Below the pieces are notes generated by a model. The model was not told the origin of the DNA, made no database searches, and saw only the letters and a program-made list of their open reading frames with translations. A DNA stretch of 32,792 nucleotides from positions 1 through 32,792 of the forward strand of contig CALVOY010000025.1 of assembly GCA_944350415.1 (NCBI GenBank), given 5' to 3'. The translations under genes were made by a program, and so were the position numbers. Positions 6,761 through 14,759 of the stretch are shown here, one piece after another. This DNA comes from an uncultured Bacilli bacterium (GTDB lineage: Bacteria; Bacillota_I; Bacilli_A; RF39; UBA660). Positions within the stretch are counted from its first letter, which is position 1. Each line of letters starts with the position of its first letter.

Positions 6761-7704
6761 TCTTCCACCTTCCTTGTAATATTTGCTAGCTGAGTCCAAT
6801 TTTCTGGAAATCCCATTCGATCTAATACTTTACCAATCGGAATGGTCTTTAAATTGTACTCTAAATTATCAATTGCATGCTCTATTTCAAGACACATATC
6901 TTTAAATTCATTCTCCTTTATCATCTGCTTTATCATGATAATCAGTGCAAAAATATCGTTCTTACCATAAATATATTCACCATCCATTTTATCAATACCC
7001 AATAATCTATGATATAATGTATTGTTAATTGCTCTTTGGGTATGGTTTTCAAACACAATATCTTCATGAGCACATAAATTACGATAATTAGATAGAATTG
7101 GTAAATACATTTCTAATATATTCACATCCAAATGATAAATATCGGCAATTTGTTGTTGATCCCCTTTCTTTAGTATGGCAAATAATTCCCCAACAATGCC
7201 AAAAGATAATACTTTTACTAAAATCCATAGAGGAATATATCCGTAATGCTCAATATAGTGCTTAGTAGCGCTATGTTGAGGACCGTTGATTCTTACTTGT
7301 CTTTTCATTTTTTTGATTAAATCTTGCACTTGCCTTGATTTCTGTGGCACATTTGTAAAGTTTTTGGATTTTAAATATTCACTTTCTTTGTACCCATACT
7401 TTTTAGATAATTGATAGGAGATGATAGATTTGATATTATTTTCGATTACTAATAAATTTTTAAAAATAATATTACGAAAAGTTCGATCAAATAGGAATAA
7501 GCTGTATAGTTCATCAAAAGTGGTTCCTGATAAAAAACGCTTTTCTGATTCTGACTTTAAAAAAAGATGACGATATCCACTTAAAAAGAAATAATTTTCG
7601 CGTAATAATACTTCTTTGGCATATTCTTTATCAGGAATAATCATTCCTTTATATTCCATAATCATAATCTGCTCTTCTAAATTTTTAAATTCTTTATTAC
7701 TCAT
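6757..7704 (-). CDS. Abi_2 (AbiD/AbiF-like) HEPN protein
   Basis: The product has 315 residues. The N-terminal part (DKEYAKEVLLRENYFFLSGY, then RHLFL) matches the start of Abi_2 proteins, and the C-terminal helical region contains R208-NLCA-H213, the RxxxxH motif of HEPN ribonucleases. Abi_2 members cause abortive infection in lactococci, presumably by RNA cleavage after phage entry. Here the gene is first in a two-gene operon with HtrA, overlapping it by four bases, and there is no phage-like neighbourhood. A housekeeping or stress role is therefore possible. AGGTGAGATAG precedes the ATG. Family assignment is good; activity is inferred from the motif. Confidence 0.8.
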   Translation of the reverse strand: MSNKEFKNLEEQIMIMEYKGMIIPDKEYAKEVLLRENYFFLSGYRHLFLKSESEKRFLSGTTFDELYSLFLFDRTFRNIIFKNLLVIENNIKSIISYQLSKKYGYKESEYLKSKNFTNVPQKSRQVQDLIKKMKRQVRINGPQHSATKHYIEHYGYIPLWILVKVLSFGIVGELFAILKKGDQQQIADIYHLDVNILEMYLPILSNYRNLCAHEDIVFENHTQRAINNTLYHRLLGIDKMDGEYIYGKNDIFALIIMIKQMIKENEFKDMCLEIEHAIDNLEYNLKTIPIGKVLDRMGFPENWTQLANITRKVEE

Positions 7705-7722
7705 CTATCTCACCTAGCATAA

Positions 7723-7743
7723 ATTATAACACAACAATTGTGT
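7723..7743. promoter_or_regulatory. Divergent control region: TATAAT and a 6-bp inverted repeat
   Basis: The minus strand carries TATAAT (7723-7728) for the Abi-HtrA operon. Next to it ACACAA (7729-7734) and TTGTGT (7738-7743) form a palindrome with a three-base centre, a possible operator between the divergent genes. Confidence 0.4.
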
Positions 7744-7772
7744 AAAATATATGAAAAAAATATGAAAAATTA

Positions 7773-7781
7773 TGTTAAAAT
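7773..7781 (+). promoter_or_regulatory. Possible extended -10 of the phospholipase C-like gene
   Basis: TGTTAAAAT is a TGn extended -10 with a five-of-six match, leaving a short leader before GGGAGGAG and the ATG at 7804. No clear -35 is present. Confidence 0.35.
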
Positions 7782-7803
7782 ATATCTATTGGGAGGAGAC
7801 AAA

Positions 7804-8784
7804 ATGGCAGGTACTATCACACATGCATTTTTTGCATTAGATTTATATGATCGTCTCAGTATCCGAAGCAAGGAGTTACTAGTAGATTACAAAGAAGATC
7901 TAAAATTTTTTGCTCAAAATACCGATATTTTGTTTTTTTATAATATTACTAACTTTAAACGCGGAAAAACAGTTCGTAATTTTGGATATTATAGTCAAAA
8001 AGTAAATACCTATGAATTTTTCTCTACACTGATTAATTATATAAAATATAATGGACATCAGTATCATCCTCAAGTTATGGCTTATTTATACGGAATGCTT
8101 TCCCACTACATTTTAGATAGTACAATGCATCCTTATATTATTTATAAAACAGGGAATTTCGATAAAAAAGATAAAACGACTTATAAATACAATCATCTAC
8201 ACAATGAAATGGAATCTTATTTTGATAATTATTTGCTCACAATTCGAAAAGGAAGCAATCCATATAAATTTAAATGTCATCGTTTTTGTTTTAATGTAGA
8301 TTCTTTTGATCCTGCACTGATTGAAGTAATGAATTTTACTTACAAAGAAGTTTTTGGAATTTCTAACTTTGATCAATACTATTTAGTAGCTGGAAAGCAA
8401 ATGAAATTTTTTTATAGGGTATTTCGATATGATCCTACTGGTTTAAAAAAAGCTTTTTATCAAATCATTGATTGGACATTTCCTAAAAGTTTTCTAAGAA
8501 AAGTACCATTGTCTTATCATATTAATAAAATGGGAAAAAAAGAGTTTTTAAATCTTGAACACAAACGCTGGTATAATCCAACAGATAAAAGAACAAAAAG
8601 TAATGAATCTATTTTAGATCTTTATATCAAAGCTTTAGGAAAAACTACAAAAATGATTCACGAGATTAATCAATATCTTTACTATGATAAGAAGATTAAT
8701 TTAAAAAAAGTAGTTGGTAATTTAAGTTATGAAACTGGAAAAGATTGCGATAAAAAAAGAGAATTGAAATATTTTGAATTTTAA
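7804..8784 (+). CDS. Zinc-dependent phospholipase C-like protein
   Basis: The product has 326 residues. The N-terminus MAGTITHAFFALDL and the motifs QNTDILFF (D41), GMLSHYILDSTMHPY (H101, D105, H109) and HLHNEME (H131, H133) match the Zn_dep_PLPC family, whose His and Asp residues bind three zinc ions. Bacterial relatives hydrolyse phospholipids, but many family members in Bacillota are uncharacterised cytoplasmic proteins, and this one has no signal peptide. The ATG at 7804 follows GGGAGGAGAC; a TTG at 7738 would add 22 residues but lacks a ribosome site. The gene reads against its neighbours on both sides. The substrate is unknown. Confidence 0.8.
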   Translation: MAGTITHAFFALDLYDRLSIRSKELLVDYKEDLKFFAQNTDILFFYNITNFKRGKTVRNFGYYSQKVNTYEFFSTLINYIKYNGHQYHPQVMAYLYGMLSHYILDSTMHPYIIYKTGNFDKKDKTTYKYNHLHNEMESYFDNYLLTIRKGSNPYKFKCHRFCFNVDSFDPALIEVMNFTYKEVFGISNFDQYYLVAGKQMKFFYRVFRYDPTGLKKAFYQIIDWTFPKSFLRKVPLSYHINKMGKKEFLNLEHKRWYNPTDKRTKSNESILDLYIKALGKTTKMIHEINQYLYYDKKINLKKVVGNLSYETGKDCDKKRELKYFEF

Positions 8785-8795
8785 TTCTCTTTTAA
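8756..8795. terminator. Bidirectional terminator between convergent genes
   Basis: AAAGAGAATT (8756-8765) and AATTCTCTTT (8783-8792) are exact complements, with A-rich and T-rich flanks. It can end both the plus-strand phospholipase gene and the minus-strand gene 8792-9268. Confidence 0.7.
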
Positions 8796-9268
8796 AATTG
8801 ATTAATGTATAAGTGTTTTTCCAATTGTTTTCTCTTTTCCTTAAAAATAATACTTCCTCGTAAATTCGTTTCCCTATTAATATAGGCATCTAAAAAAACA
8901 CATTTCTCTACCTCAGTTAATTTATGAGGAATATACTGTAAATATAATTGGTAAATATGGAAATTCATAAAATAAGATCTCGAAGTAATATACTTAAAAA
9001 TAAAATTCTTATGTTTACTTAAAAAATTTCTTAACTCATCTACTTCCTCCAGCTCTAGGCAAAGCTGAAAGAAAAAGTCTGAATCTGCATTGTGTTCTTT
9101 ATCACACATATTTACCATGTTATCAGCGAATTTATTCATGATAGCAAATTTAGCATCCGCTAAGGATTCTATAATGGGCATTCCAAATTCATAATATTCC
9201 AATACTATTTTTGCTTTCGTTTGAATTGGCACCTGGTAAATTTTTAAAGATTTATTGGATAGATTCAT
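8792..9268 (-). CDS. Hypothetical helical protein, 158 residues
   Basis: I do not recognise this protein. It is mostly helical by composition, with charged and aromatic residues (FFFQLCLELEEVDELRNFL) and no signal peptide or membrane segment. There is one C-terminal basic region, KEKRKQLEKHLYINQF. GAGGTGAT lies before the ATG at 9268, so it is very likely translated. It lies between the phospholipase-like gene and the divergent SpoIID-like gene, with a separate promoter region. No motif suggests an enzyme. Confidence 0.65.
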   Translation of the reverse strand: MNLSNKSLKIYQVPIQTKAKIVLEYYEFGMPIIESLADAKFAIMNKFADNMVNMCDKEHNADSDFFFQLCLELEEVDELRNFLSKHKNFIFKYITSRSYFMNFHIYQLYLQYIPHKLTEVEKCVFLDAYINRETNLRGSIIFKEKRKQLEKHLYINQF

Positions 9269-9338
9269 GTTATCACCTCTTATGTATAAAATATATCCTA
9301 GTTTCTGAATAATGTCATATTTTTTTGTTCTTCTGTAT

Positions 9339-9379
9339 GAAAGTGGAAACTTTCCCCAATAATAATATTGGGTGATAAA
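9339..9379 (+). promoter_or_regulatory. Two hairpins before the SpoIID-like gene, the second covering the ribosome site
   Basis: GAAAGT/ACTTTC (9339-9354) is followed directly by CCCAATA/TATTGGG (9355-9372) with a four-base loop. The GGG of the second stem is part of the GGGTGAT ribosome site at 9370-9376, eight or so bases before the ATG. Folding would hide the site. Confidence 0.55.
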
Positions 9380-10450
9380 ATGTTTTATAAATATTTATTG
9401 GTTAGTGAACAAAATACTCCTATTTTATACTTATATGTAAATGATAGTTTTGAATTTGCGAAAGATCAAGAACCATCGGTTTCTACTAATATCTATCAAA
9501 AAACAAAAAACTATTTGACAAGGGTAAATATTCCTTTTAAGGGAGATAAAATCTGTTTTGTGAAAAATGGCATTATTATTGGTTCTATTTACTTAAGTGA
9601 TTATGATTTTTTACATAATAGACCTGTAGAAATCATTGAAGCTGCTACTAGCGATAAACTAATTGATTTGGAAAAAAGTAGTGGTATTATTGAAAGATTA
9701 AAATTAGAAGAATATGTTTTTGGTGTCGTTAGTGGTGAAATGCCGGCTATTTTTCATGAGGAAAGTTTAAAAGCTCAAGCGGTAATTGCTCGTACTTATG
9801 CGTTAAAAAGATTGAGTCGTAATCTACCTATTAAAAATTTTAATTCTACTCAGATTTATCGAGATCATTCTTATTTAAAAGATATTTGGGGAGCTCAATA
9901 TGAAAAATATCGTGCTAAGATTATTAAGGCCATTCATGATACAAAAGATGAAGTAATTAAATTCGATGGTGACTATATTGATGCTTATTATCATCTTGCT
10001 AGTAATGGCCAAACAGAAGATTCTCGTAATGTTTTAAAACTAGCTTATCCCTATCTAGTTAGTGTTCCTAGTAATTGGGATGTCAAGGAAGAAAAAGTTA
10101 GTCGTAGAATTGTTCCCAATGATTATTTAAGCAAACTATTAAATATCAAAATTACCAAAGATACTACTGTCGATATTATTATGAAAACAATTGGACACAG
10201 AGTAAAATATATTAAATTTGGGGATAAAGTATTTGATGGGTTGATTCTAAGCAATCGATTAGGACTTAATTCTAATGATTTTACGGTTAGTATTGAGAAT
10301 GAATATACTACTTTCACTACCTATGGTCATGGACATGGTCTAGGTCTTAGCAAATATGGGGCAGAAGCTATGGCTAGAGCAGGATATCATTATAAACAAA
10401 TCATTTCTCATTATTACCCGAATACTTATATTGAAAAAGTTAGTCATTAA
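9380..10450 (+). CDS. SpoIID/LytB-domain peptidoglycan lytic transglycosylase
   Basis: The product has 356 residues. The SpoIID domain spans about 105-350: LEEYVFGVVSGEMPA with the probable catalytic E120, then SLKAQAVIARTYAL, HLASNGQTED, and the late signature YGHGHGLGLSKYGAEAMA with H317 and H319. SpoIID cleaves glycan strands denuded by amidase during engulfment in spore formers. Here there is no evident signal peptide or membrane anchor at the N-terminus (MFYKYLLVSEQNTP), unlike the canonical protein. The ATG at 9380 uses GGGTGAT; a TTG at 9368 would lie inside the hairpin. Its 3' end overlaps the CwlD-like gene by 11 bases tail to tail. Confidence 0.87.
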   Translation: MFYKYLLVSEQNTPILYLYVNDSFEFAKDQEPSVSTNIYQKTKNYLTRVNIPFKGDKICFVKNGIIIGSIYLSDYDFLHNRPVEIIEAATSDKLIDLEKSSGIIERLKLEEYVFGVVSGEMPAIFHEESLKAQAVIARTYALKRLSRNLPIKNFNSTQIYRDHSYLKDIWGAQYEKYRAKIIKAIHDTKDEVIKFDGDYIDAYYHLASNGQTEDSRNVLKLAYPYLVSVPSNWDVKEEKVSRRIVPNDYLSKLLNIKITKDTTVDIIMKTIGHRVKYIKFGDKVFDGLILSNRLGLNSNDFTVSIENEYTTFTTYGHGHGLGLSKYGAEAMARAGYHYKQIISHYYPNTYIEKVSH

Positions 10451-11105
10451 AGTAACTAATAACACTATCAGTAATTATTTTGGATAATTTTCTTTGATAA
10501 CTTTCTTGTTGAAGAAGATATCTTTCATTAGGATTAGATAAAAATCCACATTCGATTAAGACTCCAGGAACTGTTGTATTCCGATACATATAAAGATCCG
10601 TTGTTTTCAGTTTTCTTCTCGATCCTAAAGCTGTTTTAAAATTATTCATTAAAATAGTAGCAAATATTTCATTTTCAGAATTAATGGGGTGATACAAAAC
10701 TTCTGCTCCACTTTCACTAGTATCTTGATAATAGTTGATATGAATTGATAAATATAATTCAGCATTATAGTTTTTATACATGAGGATTCTTCGATATAAG
10801 TCTCCTCTTTTTTTTCTCTCATCCCATTCGCTAGATAAATCGGTATCTGTTTCTCTCGTCATATAAACAATAGCACCTTTTTCAATTAGTTGATCTCTTA
10901 AAATGTTGGAGATTTCTAACACGATATCTTTTTCTTGAATTTTCCCATAGCTAGTTCCAGGATCTCTTCCTCCATGCCCTGGATCCACAAAAATAACTCT
11001 ACCTAATAGTGGCAATTCATTTGTAATAGCATCTACTTTGGTTAAAGTGATAATTCCAACTAGAAAAAGACTAATTACTAATAGTTTATATCTTGTTTTT
11101 GTCAC
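10440..11105 (-). CDS. CwlD-like N-acetylmuramoyl-L-alanine amidase, exported
   Basis: The product has 221 residues. Residues 7-26 form a signal peptide or anchor (LLVISLFLVGIITLTKVDA). The Amidase_3 domain has FVDPGHGGRDPG (H44), E58 in QEKD, LSIHINYY (H122) and LIECGFLSNP (E185), all needed for zinc binding and catalysis. Size and architecture match CwlD, which makes muramic lactam in spore cortex, though other exported Amidase_3 enzymes look alike. I chose the GTG at 11105 because AGGTGAT lies five bases before it; a GTG at 11114 overlaps that site. It faces the SpoIID-like gene, its functional partner in peptidoglycan removal. Confidence 0.85.
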   Translation of the reverse strand: MTKTRYKLLVISLFLVGIITLTKVDAITNELPLLGRVIFVDPGHGGRDPGTSYGKIQEKDIVLEISNILRDQLIEKGAIVYMTRETDTDLSSEWDERKKRGDLYRRILMYKNYNAELYLSIHINYYQDTSESGAEVLYHPINSENEIFATILMNNFKTALGSRRKLKTTDLYMYRNTTVPGVLIECGFLSNPNERYLLQQESYQRKLSKIITDSVISYFND

Positions 11106-11185
11106 ATTAATCACCTATTTAAGTATATGTTTTTTTCTTCTGATTATTGTTTTTTCATTTTTTCTTTTGAAAAAGTTACCAAAAA

Positions 11186-11205
11186 TCGACAATTTTCGAC
11201 AATTT
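11186..11205 (+). repeat. Tandem 10-bp repeat upstream of the response regulator gene
   Basis: TCGACAATTT occurs twice in exact tandem, one helical turn apart, between the CwlD-like and LytTR genes. LytTR proteins bind paired direct repeats, so autoregulation is possible, although their usual spacing is about two turns. Confidence 0.5.
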
Positions 11206-11267
11206 ACGAGAGTGAAAGATTACTTTTAGTTAAATGTGATAGAATGGATTGTGTGGTGGGGTGTTTT

Positions 11268-12005
11268 ATGATTAATGTTATTATTTATGAAGATAATAAA
11301 GAAATGCAAATATTATACCAAGAAGTTGTTCGAAACTTTTTTCATTCACAAAAAATCAAGATTAAATTTCATATTTTTTCTTCCTATGTTAGAAACTTAG
11401 AAAGAAAATTAGCTAGTCTTCCAGGTAAAAAACTATTTATTTTAGATATTGAAGTACCAGGAAAATCGGGACTTGATTTAGCAAGAACTATCCGAAACGA
11501 GGGAGATTGGATGAGTCCATTAATGGTGATTACTAGTTATGAAAATTTAAAAAATACAGGATTTACTAGTAAGGTACTAATGTTGGATTTTATTTCTAAA
11601 AGAGAGAATGTTAGAAAGCGATTAAAAGAATCTTTAGAAACGGTTTACGATATCTTCCATATGAAAGATGCTTACACTTTTCAATATAATGGAAAATTAT
11701 TTCATATTCCTTTTGATGATATCTTATATTTTGAAAAAGATTTGAATGATAATTATACTTTTTTGTATACAGAAGATTTTGCTTATAAAATCAAAGAAAG
11801 TATTACCCAGATTGGAAAAAAACTAGAACAGCATCTAATGTTTCTAAAAGTACATCGTAGTTGTATTGTAAACATTAATAGGATTTCGATGTTTAATGTA
11901 AAAGAAAAGCGTATTTATCTAGGGAAATATTCAACCAATCTAATCACCAGAGAAGGTAGAGATTTTCTAAAAAAGAAATTAAGACCTATGCATATTGTGA
12001 AATAG
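11268..12005 (+). CDS. LytTR-family response regulator, orphan
   Basis: The product has 245 residues. The receiver domain (1-120) has acidic E8-D9 (IIYEDN), phosphoacceptor D60 (LFILDIEVPGKSG), T89/S90 in MVITSYE and K111 in FISKR. A LytTR DNA-binding domain fills 140-245, including FEKDLNDNYTFLYT and LKVHRSCIVNINRI, the typical LytTR phrase. The ATG at 11268 follows GGTGGGGTG; the frame is open further upstream but without a ribosome site. No histidine kinase lies beside it, which is unusual since most LytTR regulators pair with a 10HPK kinase. Possible targets are cell wall, competence or peptide-signalling genes. Confidence 0.88.
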   Translation: MINVIIYEDNKEMQILYQEVVRNFFHSQKIKIKFHIFSSYVRNLERKLASLPGKKLFILDIEVPGKSGLDLARTIRNEGDWMSPLMVITSYENLKNTGFTSKVLMLDFISKRENVRKRLKESLETVYDIFHMKDAYTFQYNGKLFHIPFDDILYFEKDLNDNYTFLYTEDFAYKIKESITQIGKKLEQHLMFLKVHRSCIVNINRISMFNVKEKRIYLGKYSTNLITREGRDFLKKKLRPMHIVK

Positions 12006-12036
12006 AATCATTTCTGATTATTCTTTTCTAATCAAA

Positions 12037-12068
12037 ATAAAAGAAACAATTGAAGTTGTTTTTTTTAT
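12037..12068 (+). terminator. Terminator of the response regulator gene
   Basis: AAACAA and TTGTTT form a short stem followed by a run of about seven T on the plus strand. Confidence 0.65.
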
Positions 12069-12112
12069 TTTGAAATTTTTTCAAGTTATTGGCAAAGATA
12101 TTTATTTTATGA

Positions 12113-12139
12113 AAAAAAGAATCATTGCGATTCTTTTTT
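12113..12139 (-). terminator. Terminator of the rplM-rpsI operon
   Basis: AAAAAAGAATC and GATTCTTTTTT are exact complements around a five-base loop, just after the rpsI stop. The symmetry makes it work in both directions. Confidence 0.85.
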
Positions 12140-12151
12140 CTATCCAATATC

Positions 12152-12571
12152 CTAACGTTTTGAGAATTGTGGTGCACGACGTGCTTTCTTTAATCCTGGT
12201 TTCTTACGCTCTTTCTTACGAGCATCACGAGTAATAAATCCAGCTGCTTTTAAAGGTTTTCTAAAACTATTTTCAGAATCTTTAGCAGTTGTAGAATCAT
12301 AACTTAAAAGTGCTCTTGTAATTCCTAGACGAATTGCTCCTGTTTGACCAGAAAATCCTCCACCAGTAACATTTACTTCAACATCAAATATTTCATTGGT
12401 TTTAGTAAGTACTAAGGGTTGCATTAAATCCATAATAAGAGTTTCATATGGTAAATATTCATGAACATCTCTACCATTGATTGTTACTTTACCTTTACCT
12501 GGAATTAACTTTACTCTAGCAACACTAGTTTTTCTTCTACCTGTTCCAGTATAAACTTTATCTTTTGCCAT
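12152..12571 (-). CDS. rpsI: 30S ribosomal protein uS9
   Basis: The product has 139 residues. [15 protein letters not shown] near the start and the basic C-terminus [17 protein letters not shown] are the S9 hallmarks; the final SKR tail reaches into the P site and contacts tRNA. It follows rplM by nine bases with AGGAGG before its ATG, and a strong terminator comes directly after it. Confidence 0.97.
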   Translation of the reverse strand: MAKDKVYTGTGRRKTSVARVKLIPGKGKVTINGRDVHEYLPYETLIMDLMQPLVLTKTNEIFDVEVNVTGGGFSGQTGAIRLGITRALLSYDSTTAKDSENSFRKPLKAAGFITRDARKKERKKPGLKKARRAPQFSKR

Positions 12572-12580
12572 ATTATCCTC

Positions 12581-13012
12581 CTACTTTAACTCAATAACAA
12601 CAGGCTTTTGAGCTTGTTGATTATGAGTTTCTCCTTCATATACGAATAATTTCTTATACATTTGTCTTCCCAAACGGTTATGTGGAAGCATTCCTTTAAC
12701 AGCTCTTTCCATCATTTCAATTGGATATTGTTCTTTCATTACTCTTGCTGTTCTTTCTCTTAATCCTCCTGGATACATAGAGTGGTTATAATACATTTTC
12801 TTATCTAATTTGTTTCCAGTTAGCTTAACATCTTTAGCATTAATAATGATGATGTAATCTCCACAATCAATGTGTGGCGTATAAGTAGGTTTATGTTTTC
12901 CCCTTAACATGTGAGCAGCTTTTGCAGCTACTTTTCCTAATGGTTGATCTTTGGCATCAATCACATACCATTTGCGATCAACAGTTTCTTTTTTTTGCAT
13001 AAAACTTGTCAT
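12581..13012 (-). CDS. rplM: 50S ribosomal protein uL13
   Basis: The product has 143 residues, the usual size. It contains [18 protein letters not shown], the core [18 protein letters not shown], and [19 protein letters not shown]13 is an early-assembling 50S protein. The ATG at 13012 follows AAAGGAGAATATAT; the frame extends 19 codons upstream into the leader, but that part is not L13-like. It is the first gene of the rplM-rpsI operon. Confidence 0.97.
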   Translation of the reverse strand: MTSFMQKKETVDRKWYVIDAKDQPLGKVAAKAAHMLRGKHKPTYTPHIDCGDYIIIINAKDVKLTGNKLDKKMYYNHSMYPGGLRERTARVMKEQYPIEMMERAVKGMLPHNRLGRQMYKKLFVYEGETHNQQAQKPVVIELK

Positions 13013-13094
13013 ATATATTCTCCTTTTATTTGTTCCCTTCTCAAATATGTTTTCCCAGGACATAATCAAGAATTTGGAATATATAAAATGTACC
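13013..13094 (-). promoter_or_regulatory. rplM 5' leader, possible L13 autoregulatory region
   Basis: About 80 bases lie between the predicted transcription start and the ATG. They include a G-rich stretch (TGTCCTGGG) and GGGAAC, which could fold. L13 leaders controlling this operon are known in Bacillota, but I cannot confirm the consensus by eye. Confidence 0.35.
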
Positions 13095-13101
13095 AGTTAA
13101 A

Positions 13102-13130
13102 ATTATATTAAATTATATAGCAAAAGTCAA
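13102..13130 (-). promoter_or_regulatory. Strong promoter of rplM-rpsI
   Basis: TTGACT (13125-13130) and TATAAT (13102-13107) are exactly 17 bases apart on the minus strand, a near-consensus sigma-A promoter. Confidence 0.85.
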
Positions 13131-13374
13131 TCAAAAGTTTAATAAATTGCTATAAATAAAGCAGGTTAAGCTTCGTTTTATGTTTTTATCAGTCACAATA
13201 AATTATTCTTTCATTCTTCTCTTTACAAGCGCTCATTTATCAATACATTTTGATACTTCATCACAATATATATCATAACTAGTTTTATAGTAGTTCATAG
13301 ATAAAAATGAGCCATTTCATCTGAATATTTTTAAACATTTTATCCAATCATCTACTGTTTTTATTTAATATCAT
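13131..13374. other. Spacer between rplM promoter and truA, with a long-range inverted repeat
   Basis: No gene is seen. GCTCATTTATC (13231-13241) is the complement of GATAAAAATGAGC (13300-13312) apart from a two-base bulge, enclosing about 58 bases. No convincing terminator for truA is present. The sequence could be a decayed mobile fragment or simply a spacer. Confidence 0.45.
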
Positions 13375-14109
13375 TCATGAATACCAAACCTTTCTTAAGT
13401 AAAGACCTTCAGCTGGAGCAGTCTTAACTGATTTGGTTCTATCCTTTGCTTCTATTATTTGACTTACATCTTGAGCTTCTTTTTTACCACTACCAATATA
13501 GATTAAAAGACCTACCATATTTCTAACTTGGTACTTCATAAAACCATCGGCTTGAAAGCTAATTTCAATGATCCCATTTTTCTCTTTTATGTTTGTTTTT
13601 AATATAGTTCTAACTTTATTTTCTCGCGCATCTTCACTAGATACAAAAGAAGTAAAATCATGAGTTCCTTCAAAATACTGAATTGCCTCTTTCATTTTAT
13701 CTATATCTAAGGGTCTATTATACTGATAAATATAATTTCTTTCCATAGGATTATATTCACCAACATTAATCTTATATATATATTCCTTTTTCTTAGCTGA
13801 AAAACGGGCATGAAAATTTTCTGATACTTTGGTTACTTTGATAACATGAATATCTTCTGGGAGATTGGAATTTAATCCTCTTTTTATTTTTTCTAAAGTA
13901 GTATCAATATTTAAATCAAAATGAGCTACTTGATTTAAAGCATGGACCCCTTTATCTGTTCTGCCAGATGATTGAACGGAAGTATATGTCTGTTTATTTA
14001 AATAACTTACCGCTTTTTCCAATTCATTTTGAACGGTTCTTAAGTTTGGCTGCAACTGATACCCATTAAAATTGGTTCCATCATAGGAAAAATCAATTCG
14101 ATAGCGCAT
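13375..14109 (-). CDS. truA: tRNA pseudouridine synthase A
   Basis: The product has 244 residues, the standard size. It isomerises uridines 38-40 in the anticodon arm. SSGRTDKGVHALNQVAHFD contains the catalytic Asp in the RTDKGVHA motif, and FMKYQVRNMVGLLIYIGSG is the conserved C-terminal signature. GGGAGG lies before the ATG at 14109; an upstream in-frame ATG at 14187 lies inside the ecfT gene and is not used. It follows ecfT by two bases, so it belongs to the ECF operon as in many Bacillota. Confidence 0.96.
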   Translation of the reverse strand: MRYRIDFSYDGTNFNGYQLQPNLRTVQNELEKAVSYLNKQTYTSVQSSGRTDKGVHALNQVAHFDLNIDTTLEKIKRGLNSNLPEDIHVIKVTKVSENFHARFSAKKKEYIYKINVGEYNPMERNYIYQYNRPLDIDKMKEAIQYFEGTHDFTSFVSSEDARENKVRTILKTNIKEKNGIIEISFQADGFMKYQVRNMVGLLIYIGSGKKEAQDVSQIIEAKDRTKSVKTAPAEGLYLRKVWYS

Positions 14110-14111
14110 TT

Positions 14112-14759
14112 TTACCTCCCATAAAAACAAGTTAGTAAGGCGAAGATAATATGGATTAACAAATAATTTGTATCCCAAGTTTCCCAAGTTGGTTTTTCCA
14201 TATATGTTCTTTTTTTGGAATCATTATAGAATCGCAACTTGTTTATTTGCATAAAATCTTTCATCTGTTCTTTGGTTTTGTAATAAGCTTTTTTGATAAT
14301 AAAGCTAACAAAATGAATACTATAATTTAATCCATAATCATCTTTTAAGATCATTAATCTTTTTAAATTCTTTTTAAAATATTTTCCAAAATAAATTGAG
14401 CAAAGAATTTTATAGGTAATCTGCTTTTGTTGAAAACGATAGAGTGTACTCTCTAGTATATATCTTAATTCTATAGAGCGTGTTACCTTTTTCAACAGAG
14501 CTGTGTATATGATTAATATTCCTAATTTACTTATCCACAAAATTTGTGGATAAACGATTGTTAGCAGAGCAATTGCTGTTATAAAAATATTTATTTTAAA
14601 CAAATTAGGATATTGCTTCGTGATTAACAGCAAAAATAAATTTACAAATATTATAAAAATGGAATCTTTGCATACTAATAATGAGAATAAAACAATAGCA
14701 TAGCAAATTACCTTATTCATAATATTAACTTCTTTAATAATAGAATCTGTATTAAACAT
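14112..14759 (-). CDS. ecfT: Divergent EcfT-like transmembrane coupling subunit
   Basis: The product has 215 residues: several hydrophobic segments at 18-75 and 85-100, a charged helical middle, and a final hydrophobic segment (LLIHIIFALLTCFY). EcfT links the two ATPases to a vitamin-binding S component. Its identity rests on position (ATPase-ATPase-EcfT-truA) and on the LRFYNDSKKRT segment near the end, which resembles the CbiQ/EcfT coupling motif. The two Ala-Arg-Gly coupling motifs of standard EcfT are not evident. I chose the ATG at 14759 (AAAGGA upstream, overlapping the ATPase stop as ATGTTTAA); an ATG at 14771 and one near 14720 are alternatives. Confidence 0.65.
   Translation of the reverse strand: MFNTDSIIKEVNIMNKVICYAIVLFSLLVCKDSIFIIFVNLFLLLITKQYPNLFKINIFITAIALLTIVYPQILWISKLGILIIYTALLKKVTRSIELRYILESTLYRFQQKQITYKILCSIYFGKYFKKNLKRLMILKDDYGLNYSIHFVSFIIKKAYYKTKEQMKDFMQINKLRFYNDSKKRTYMEKPTWETWDTNYLLIHIIFALLTCFYGR

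Noticed and set aside
10123-10317. Minus-strand frame inside the SpoIID-like gene
   Set aside because: A shadow of the SpoIID coding frame without a ribosome site or motif.
11038-11229. Plus-strand frame overlapping the start of the CwlD-like gene
   Set aside because: It begins antisense to the signal peptide region and has the composition of AT-rich noise; no ribosome site.
13131-13374. tRNA or other structured RNA gene
   Set aside because: No cloverleaf, T-loop (GGTTCGAAT-like) sequence or CCA end could be found; only one long-range inverted repeat is present.
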